DNA of 64,000 nucleotides. Origin: Amorphophallus konjac (taxonomy: Eukaryota > Streptophyta > Magnoliopsida > Alismatales > Araceae). Below the pieces are notes generated by a model. The model did no database searches. It had not been told where the DNA came from and worked only from the letters and a program-made list of their open reading frames with translations. The stretch's first letter is position 1; every line of letters begins with the position of its first letter. The translations under genes were made by a program, and so were the position numbers. The stretch spans positions 496,001-560,000 of the forward strand of contig CM040129.1 of NCBI GenBank assembly GCA_022559845.1. The letters are read 5' to 3'. Below, in pieces: positions 52,701 to 61,700 of the stretch.

Positions 52701-55700
52701 GCATCTGTGTTTGAATAAGGTATTCTTCCTTCACATCACGACAAAGAAGTCGCACCATGCTGTTACAATAAGGTGTACATCCCGATGCTTATATTGTCGA
52801 AGAACCAACGAGAATTCGGAATTCGGCAGGGTGGCCTAATCGTATCCAAATTTCTGAGCAAACCGATGCCGATAATAAGGCTCAAGAACTGCAGTGTTAG
52901 AAAGACAATAAACGTGAACACTGGGGCACGTGCAAAGCACCCATTCAGCAAGAACATACACTGAAGCTTCAACATGTTCTCGCTCTAAATAAGGGCGATG
53001 AAGATGGGAGCAGTGGTCAAGATCCAGACCCTCGTTCTTCCTAGTGGGAAGAAAAGATAAAGCCCGACGAACACCAACCAGCTATGTGAGTACGTCTTGG
53101 TCTGGGTGACTACAGAAAGCGAAGATCAGGGGCGTCATAGGATTGTCAATTGGCGATCTCTGAGAAAACTCTAGAAATAATAACTTTGCCCATGCACTCA
53201 AGTAATGAGTGGGCATTAAAATGCTCATGTCTCGAGGTGAGGAATGAGTAGTTAAAGCCCCGAAAGAGTGGTAAATATTAGCAAGAGCCGCGTGAGCAAT
53301 AGCGACTCTCTGGCCACTTGCCATCAAACACAGTGGATAAATAACTTCGGTTAGAAGAACACCTTTCTCGCCATGAGGAATCACAAAGGTGACTAACCAG
53401 TAAGCCAAATATGTTGCTAAGTATCTGAGAGGAGGTAATCCTCATGAATTCCACCCTTTCTCTAGAGTAGACAAATGGCGTGGATGCTAGCGGAATTTCA
53501 TTACTACTTCTTTGCACTGGTTCCAAGACACTCCAGGTTGAGCAAATTCCTCATGAAAACAGTAAGGGCTGCTATAAAAATGTAGCACCCAAGCATTCAA
53601 AGTCACCCTAGATGTGTGGGGGGCCTTATCTTTGCCCACTTGGGCCAAATCCTTTTAGGTCTTCATTAAATATCTGTAATAATATGGCATGTGATACCTC
53701 CCTACACCATCAGAATGACTGCGATGGAGATCATCGAGGGATATCTTGTCATAAGCTTGCCCACAAATGGGAAGACTAGAGATCCGGTGGAAAGCCCAGA
53801 GATCTAGGGATGTTTCACTCTCGGTAGTGACGAAGGTGTTCCAACGACGGTTAAATCATTCCGCCAAGCCTTGTAGATGACCTTGTATGGTAAGGATAAG
53901 AATATAAGGCTGTTGGTACTGCATGACGAATTCCTGTCTTGTCCAGCATTGCTTTGTAAACACCAAGAATGCCCATAAGCCATTATGTCGCCTCTTGGTG
54001 AGAACTATGGGAGGGGATGACAAACCATCTCCTATACTAGTTGGGGGTCTTGAGTGTCAGTATCCTTTCGAGTAGACAATCATGGTCATATTTATCATTC
54101 ACAAAGTTAACCCCGGAGGGTGTTAAGATCATGCCATCCACTGCGGGCTCTATAACCTTGTGACGCCCATATAAATGCCAGGAAGCCGTCGATAAAGATG
54201 CAGAGTGGACTCGGAAACTTTTGAAATGGCTAAAAAAACCTAGATTTTTCTGATCAGTGTATTATCTCTGTCGCCCAAAACTCTCTGGGAAGCTTGGATA
54301 AGAGAATGTGTATGTATCTTGCATACTATCTCTCCCCAATAGTATATGCCACTCAATGCGTTGCCTCTCCTTTGACAAAAGTGCATCATCATCTTCCATG
54401 TTCGAAGGAATAAAATTCTGAATGAAAAGAAAGAGATGATGGTCCAGAGGGTAGTGTGGCAGATATCCCCGAGACCGATCATATACATAAACATCATTCT
54501 TCTTAGCAATACGGGATGTGTTGACAGCTCCCTTATCCGAGTCTATACCCTCAACTGGCCCTTCTGCGACCCAGAGCAAGTCACGGCCCACTAAATCAAA
54601 AATTTCAGCAGTGATCGTTTGGGGAGGAAATGACGGCATGGGCTTGCCAGTCTGCTTGACATAATAGTCTTCGGAGCCCCTAATTTTCAGCTTCTTGGAG
54701 TAGTCTTTATCTCTATCGTAGCGAGCCATGGCTAAGAGCGTTGTAAGAACAAAAACAAAAAAAAAAAAGCAAAATGGGAGAGGATCAGACGAAGCAGACG
54801 AGGACATCAATGAATTATTTGAATGCAGTTCAAGAAATCCCATTGCGTCAAGAAGACTTGAGAAAACAAAAATTATAAGAGGCATGGGTCACCCGCCTCC
54901 GCCTCTGTGGCTTTGACAGACGTTCCATGGGGGGCATTTGTTGAGCCTAATATTTTTCTCAAATTAATCGAGGCAAATTAAATTAAGGTGGCTCGATGAT
55001 GATCGAAATACGGCACAAAGCTAACATCGTTTCTCCAAAGAGTCATCTTCAAATCCCGGGAGCCCACGGTCGAATAACCCTTCATATTCTTGAAATAATC
55101 GAGGCAATTGGAGGTAATTCAACTCAACAACGACCAATAAAGGCCACAAAGTCTAACGTCGTCGTGATCCAGAATAAATTTGCAAATCTCGAGGATTCTC
55201 GTCGGATGTTCGGAGTTGAAGAAAAAACCTCGCAGCATCAGCATGTAAGCAACCACATGAGGATATTTTACACACCTGCAGAATGTGCGACACAAGTGTA
55301 CGAGATAGCCCGACAGGATGCAAACTTCTCCCCTCGACGAACGGCGCGGAGAAAATCAAACAAAACACATAGGAGGAGCTTTTTCTCTTCTCCACGTGGC
55401 CAAGCAACAAAAAGCACAAGAAACAAATGCAAAAAGGAGGCTTTTATACAGGCCCCCCCTCTCAAATTCGTGATCACCTGGACCCGGGTAGGTCCCTTGG
55501 GGGACCTACCTAGGGTCAAGTGAAGGAAGCCCGGGGTCGATCCCTCAAAGGGAGCGGGTCAACCCCGGATAGGCCCCTAGGCTTAACTGGGGTTGGCCAT
55601 CCCCCTAACTAGGTCAATCAACCCCGGTTAGGTCCACGGGACCTAATCGGGGTCGATTACCCCCAACCAGGGTCAATCGACCCCTGATAGGTCCATGGGA

Positions 55701-58700
55701 CCTAAGCGTGGTCGATTGTTCCCCTTTTTGGGGTCAATCGACCCCGGGTAAGTCTCTCCGGGACCTATCCGTGGCCGGTTGCCCACCTACCCATTCATTT
55801 GACCTCGAATAAGTCCCCCCGGGGACCTATCCGAGTCCAAGTGATCCCTTAAGTTCTATAAATACCCCCCACGGGTCCCACATCAAAAAAAAAGGGATCT
55901 TCAAGAAGAGATCGAAGAGACTGAGGTGTGCTCAGGAGTTCGTGTGCTTTGTGTTTTGTAAAAGGCCCACTCAAGGGTATGGATTATAAATATCCCGGGT
56001 CTTGCATTTATGCTCCTAGGGGCCCTATTATGTAATTTTCTATACATTTTGGCGGTAGCGGTATTGTAAGTGTTGAATTAATCAGAAATTATGAAAATAT
56101 CCCAAAATTATAAGAAAACCCCTTCAATGTCTTGTAATTGTAGAAACACTTTGCAAGTTTCTGAAATTATGACTACATCCCTCATTTTGCGGAGAAGTCT
56201 TGTAAAGTCTACAATTTGTTGACAAAGTTTTGTACTTGCAAAATCTTGAATTTGTGCAAATATCTTTTGTTTATTTCAAGGAATTGCAAAATACCCTGGC
56301 TTCCAGTTAAATTGGGAATATAGTCTCTTGATGAGGAATGTTTGCACACATGCCCCTCTTAAGTCTCAACTTGTTTTTACTGTTGAACCCATTTATTTTC
56401 TTTCAGATCAATCGATGAAAATAAAACTTTGACTAATCCCGTGACGTCACAAAAAGACACAAAGTCTGTGCCGTCATGATGCTAGGTCAAACACACGTCC
56501 CGGGAAAATTACGTCAGGTATTTGGAACGACAAATACACACAAAAGAAACAAATCTTGCGAGGAATAAACCCTTTTGCAACTTACAAGGTGCACACGACT
56601 AGCGGGGAAGAAATCCCAGAAGAATTGGAGCCTCTCCACACAACACACAAGCGGCGCAAGAATCTACCAAACAAAGGCACAAAACATGAGGGAAATGTCG
56701 TTTTTCCTTCTCCTACATGGGCCAAGCACTAAAAAAAGCCAGAAAATGAACACTGAAAGACCATTTTCATAGGGGCCGGCTACCCCCTTCCCTCATATGG
56801 GGGGGTTTGGACCGGTTAAACCCCCTTCCCTCATATGGGGGGTTTGGACCAGTTAAACCCCCCAACTTGGGAGTTTGGACCGGTTAAACCCCCTAAATGG
56901 GGAGTTTGGACCCGATAAACCCCTTAATGGATCAGATAAACCCCCTAATGGGGTATTTAGCCCGGTTAAACCCCAATTAGGGTATTTGGTCCGGGTAAAC
57001 TTCCTCTTTTCGTGAGTTTGGACCGAGTGAAGCCCTCATTGGGCACCTTTGGACCGGTTAAAACCCTCAATTGGCTCCTTTGGACCTGTTAAAACTTGTA
57101 ACCGCCCCCGGGCTCTATAAATACTTCTAGTGAGACCCAGGCGACAGATAAACAGAGAGGAGGACAGAAGGCGTGCTTGTGCTTTTGTGCTTTGTGCCTT
57201 GTGCTTGTGTGCCTTGTGCTTTGTGCTTCAAAAAACTCGGAGTGAGGGTATGTCTCCCTCCCGGAGTCTTGCACACATGTTCTTACGTTTGTGATTAATG
57301 TAAATGCCTTGGGGAAAATAATGTGATTCTCTGAGACCATCATGAATCCTATAAATACCCCGGCCCTTACAAAAAGTTTTGGAAAGATCCTGTAATTGTG
57401 TAAAGGTCTGGGATATTTCCAGGGTTTGTATACAAGTCCTATACATATGTGGAAAAGGTCTTGTAAAGTTCAAAATTTGTCGAAAAAGTCTTGTACTTGC
57501 AGAAGTTATAGCAATGCCATGTATTCTCTTGGAAAATTTATAGAAGTGTCCCCAGTTTGCAAAACCCCGTGGATTTCCAAAAATTTGCACAAATGTCCCC
57601 GTTAAAGGTTGCTATATCTTGTACCTTGATCAACCAAGGACGAACTCCAAAAATTGACTCAACAGTGTCGATTAAAGGAGAAACCTTCTGACTCCTCCAA
57701 TTTTGATTGGCAGGCTAAGGGTCAAAACTAAACCCTAGATGACGTCAAATTACCATCAAACCCTAGTCATCGTTGAGCCCCCAATTCAACCCTCCCAGTC
57801 TGTGTTAAGTTGCAATTAAACCTCGATGAGAGGATAAATTGCAAATAAACCCTAAAAGTTCCAGAAATTACTCAAATATACCTACCTAGCTTGGACATTG
57901 TAAAATGCCCCATCTTACCTCAAAATTACAGACACACCCCCCCCCCCCCCCCGCTCAGATCAGATGTTACAAAAATCACCCTAGTTTACTCAGAAAATTG
58001 CATGTGTACCCTCGACAAACTTAGGGATCACAAAGCAACTTAGCTTGCTCAAAAATTTCTAACAAGTCTGCTAAAACTTTCAAAATATCCCAAACATTCG
58101 TAACAACTTTCATAACACCTTACCTCTGAAGAGGTGTTACACGACGTCCGCAATTATGCCTTCGGCATTGCGACTAATATTGTGTGGTCAATGGTTTTCT
58201 TTGACAGTTAATCAAGGGTATTCGGGCTTAATACTGATGTAAATAAACATCAATTGTGGTCGATAGGGAATTGTCCAATAGTTGAACCCTAATCCTCTGA
58301 TAAACCCAATACACAGAGTAAATAACGCACACGCTATTTAAATAACTAACAAATGTGCATCGATGCTCAACAAAAATGAACATTATATTTACTTTAAAAA
58401 TTTTCATGTTAAACACTTACATTCCTGGTCAATACTAAACTGCACAAATACCCGAGTGTTATCTAAAAATTGCCAAAATATCCCTAGAGCCTAGAAATTA
58501 TCAAAATGTCTCTGGAGCCTAGAAATTACCAAAATGTCTCTGGAGCCTAGAAATTACCAAATATCCTTGAAATTTAAAATGTCCCTAAACTCTCCAGGGA
58601 TCGTAAACATACCCCTACCACTACCGGGTTTTTTTGAATCCCCAAGAGGTGTTAAAATTATGGCATAGCCCTCAATCCATGCCCCAACTCAAATGTCAAT

Positions 58701-61700
58701 CCCCTGCCTACCCTTTGTCATCCTAAGCTCATAGGCTCGCCATATCTCTAGTCAAAGCACACCTTTATCTCTTTATCTTTCCTTTAAGGAAGCCAATTAC
58801 GGTCGTTGCAACTCTGCCCTCAACATCATACCCACATTGTAAAGGACTATAGTTCTTCTTTGACAGTTAAACACGGGTGTTCGAATTTTATGCCGATGTA
58901 AATTAGCATTGATTGAGGTCAGTGGGGAAAGATCTAACACTTGAACTCAAATCGTCTGATAAACTAAACCCACGGAATTAACAATGCACGTTCTATTTAA
59001 ATAGCTAATAAATGTGCATTCATGTTCAACAAATGAACATTCTTCTTTAAAATTTTTATTCCGTGTTCAACAATGTGAAATCTCAAGACCAAGCTGTAGA
59101 TCTCTTTACAAAAATTTTGATTGAGGCTCAGTTTACTTCAATGCTGAGCAAGCTAGGCATGTGTGATATCTATGCTGGGCTTGAGGGGAGTGTTGAGAAA
59201 TGAGCAGTTAAAGGGCATTTTGGATATTTATCAAAATTTCAGTTTTTAGGGATTATATTCTAACTTTCCTTTTCTTCGATGGCCACACTCTCTATGAGGG
59301 GTATTTCTGTAGTATTGTTATTCCTGAGATTAATATAAACAAAGGGAGACTGGTTGGCTTGTTTAGTTAGAGCAGGCCGAACCCTCTCTCTCCCTTTCTT
59401 GGCCCCCCCCTCTCTCTCTCTCTCTTGTTTCTCACAAGTAGAAAACTATTGGAGTGGTCAAGTCAAATAACCAAAAAGGAAAAAAAAAGTTAATACGATC
59501 TATGGTGTAAAATGGTTCTCTCAAGACCACAAATCAATAATCATACATTAAGGCAAAGGAGTCATCTGCGAATACTTTTTTCCCATCAAGATTATTCTCA
59601 TCTAAGTAGATGAAACAGAATTGTATACCCACCTCCATGATTAGCCTGCCTGCTCAGCAAAAAAAAATGGGGGGATAGATCATCATAATGTGGTCATTAA
59701 TTAGGGATTGCTTCTTGTACAAGAAGCATAATTAACACCAGTTTCTATAGCAGTACTTTGTGCATGGCGGGAAGGGTTCAAATGAATTCAGAACTATGAA
59801 AGTAAAAACCACCGTATTAGATAAAAGATGGAAAATGGAGAATGGTAAATATGCAAGAGCATCAGTTGTAGGAAAGCAAGCCATGCTTAAATAAATTGGC
59901 TTCTCAACTGTGACTCTTCATACCCTCATCTTGCGACCAAACTGGATGCTGGCTGGCAAGGGGGAACTGCTCCTAGGGGCATACAGAGCAGGAGCATCAA
60001 GTGCTCAGGTTACAATTCATTCCAAGAGCAAGGGAATCTTGCAGAGGAAAGACAAGAAGTTGCCTGGAAATTCTTCATCATCAATACCATGAGAAAACTC
60101 ACTGTTGTAAGATAGCTAATATGACTTTTCCACTGTAAAGAGGATATGTCAGCTGCAAGGGCAATGATGTCCAAAATGGCTGAGGAAATTCGGAGGTAAA
60201 GAAAGCAACAAGCAGCAGTTAGCCACAACCCCACACTCCACTTCCTTCCCCCACCCAAAGTACTGCACATTAATGGTGCTTTTATTGTGGCATGACAGCC
60301 CAGTTCAAGGCCAACCAGCTATAGAATATCAGCAGCAACATCTAGGCTACTGTCTACATGGCTAAAAGCAAGCCATCACATCCTTGGGCAAGAGTAGCCC
60401 ATTGTGTTTAAAGCACTAGCTGCGTATAACCTCATGTTTGAGCAAATGATTTCATGTCAAGTAGGCAGAACATGGTGGTCTGTGTGCCAATATTTCACCA
60501 ATTTCATGCAATGATGGGACTCCTGAACTGGCCAAAGTGTGAAAATTCCATAATATGATGACCAAAGCTCTCCAAAAGTGTTTACCCTACTATACGACCA
60601 CTCTTCGGGTATTCACAAGGGACAAACAATGTCTCCTCAAGTACATTGCTTCATCCTTCACTGGCTTCACCTTAAATGGTACTCTAAGTGGAAGCTGGTG
60701 TCAAATGTCAAAATTTGACTAGCACAACATGTAAAAGAAATTTGTAGAAAGATCCCATGTTGTTGTGAATCTCCTTAATGGAGCTTTTTACCACAAAGCA
60801 AAAGATGGGGACCATTGCCAATTTATTAAAAGTGGCAGGACTGCAGTATGAGAGACAAAGATCATACATCTCAGGAAGAAGCTGTGAGGATTTGTAAGGA
60901 GAATTGCAAATACAATATAACCAAAGGGCTAATTGGGTTTGACATCCTAACTTCCTAGCATCTCAGCATACAGTAATAGGCGTCGGAAGCTTTTATCCAA
61001 GCAGCTAAGTGCTGCAAGTCCTGGGACAATTGGGAAACCTAAGTTTGGCCTAAGGACAATAGAGCAGGCTCAGGATGTTAATAGTGTGGATGTTGGTATG
61101 GTGGTTGCTTAGAAGCACGAAGCAGTCATGGGAGTGATAATGGGAAGGAGAAGGGAGTGGGGGAGGATCTAGCATCAATTTTTCTTTGGGAGTAGGAGAA
61201 AGGTACAGGGAGCAAGAGAGCTTGTGGGAGTGGGAATGGGAATGATAAAAAAAATGAATGAATACTGCTCCTAAGGCTGGATAAGATAAGAAAGGCCAAG
61301 CTCTTACATTGGTTGTTCAGGAGAAATGAAAGCAAGAGCAGCATGCTGACAGAAAAACTGGTGGCCTATTCTTTCCTCCTGGATAAAATTGGGAATGTGC
61401 TTGGTTTTGTAAAAGAAAATGGATACTAAGCTGCTTAAGCCTGAATGGTTGAATGATCTTGGGATGGATGATAGCCAATTGTGTTCTACCTATCACTGAA
61501 TGTGAAGGAAAAATAATGATTCATGTGAAAATTATTTATCATTTTTGGATATCATTTAGTATTATCATCCGGGATGGGGATTCCATGTGGATTATTGTAT
61601 CTCTTGTAGAAGATGATCATATTTTGCAACCACTTGATATGATCATTGTAGAGAACAAGCATCTCCATGTGTTCGTGTGTTCTTCCGTCATTTGATGTTA

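Larger units (their letters stand above)
46771..54727 (-). pseudogene. antisense plant mobile domain (PMD) gene inside the gypsy element
   Basis: Minus-strand coding-like blocks from right to left: 54727-54262 (start MARYDRDKDYSKKLKIRG, later PHYPLDHHLFLF), 54240-54080 (WHLYGRHKVIEPAVDGMILT), 53460-53082 (YLAYWLVTFVIPHGEKGV, VIYPLCLMASGQRVAIAHAA, LANIYHSFGALTTH: the PMD core), 52248-51652 (PPQAYSWWEHFRVSCGL, PKEILEAAKKAAHVL), 51126-50920 (Ser/Glu/Asp-rich), and 47097-46771 (Glu/Ala/Lys coiled coil). The last block is cut off by the solo LTR at 47124. The ATG at 54727 has a strong context (GCCATGG), and a TATA-like TTATAATT lies about 150 bases upstream on the minus strand, within the 211 bp between the ATG and the LTR. 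PMD proteins are plant-specific and linked to silencing and development (MAIN, MAIL1); related domains occur in retroelements. Stops and a tandem duplication show this copy is decayed. Exon limits are approximate. Confidence 0.7.
34737..54938 (+). mobile_element. Ty3/gypsy retrotransposon of Tat type, internal region
   Basis: Order: an extra 5' frame, gag, spacer, protease, RT, RNase H, second RNase H, integrase, then a 10 kb 3' region with a minisatellite and an antisense gene, then a purine tract TGGGGGGCA (54928-54936) and the 3' LTR. RT before RNase H before integrase is the gypsy order. A second RNase H domain and a very long 3' internal region are features of the Tat lineage (Grande, Ogre, Retand). 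All sense frames carry stops. Confidence 0.85.
54939..59072 (+). repeat. 3' LTR of the Tat-like gypsy element, interrupted by a second LTR
   Basis: Two halves, 54939-56380 and 58421-59072, about 2.1 kb in total. Starts TGTTGAGCCTAATATTTTTC, ends CCGTGTTCAACA. It holds a GC-rich palindromic array (55500-55850) and TATAAATA at about 55858. The right end joins the copia pol tail directly. Confidence 0.8.
22174..59436 (+). mobile_element. Ty1/copia retrotransposon in the intron, interrupted by 32.6 kb
   Basis: 5' LTR 22174-22430, primer site, gag, protease, integrase and the first part of RT run rightward to 26495. The C-terminal tail of pol resumes at 59073 and is followed by a purine tract and the 3' LTR (59190-59436). 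The two LTRs match over their length and the pol pieces are collinear, so they are the two ends of one element. The flanks are AATAG (22169-22173) and AGTAG (59437-59441), a one-mismatch 5 bp target duplication. Most of RT and RNase H is absent, so the interruption came with a deletion. Many stops show the copy is dead. Confidence 0.85.

Noticed and set aside
26496..59072. A single intact 32.6 kb gypsy element filling the copia break
   Set aside because: The left LTR is truncated, an inverted LTR fragment and an extra gag lie before the 34250-34737 remnant, and end duplications do not match; more than one element is involved.
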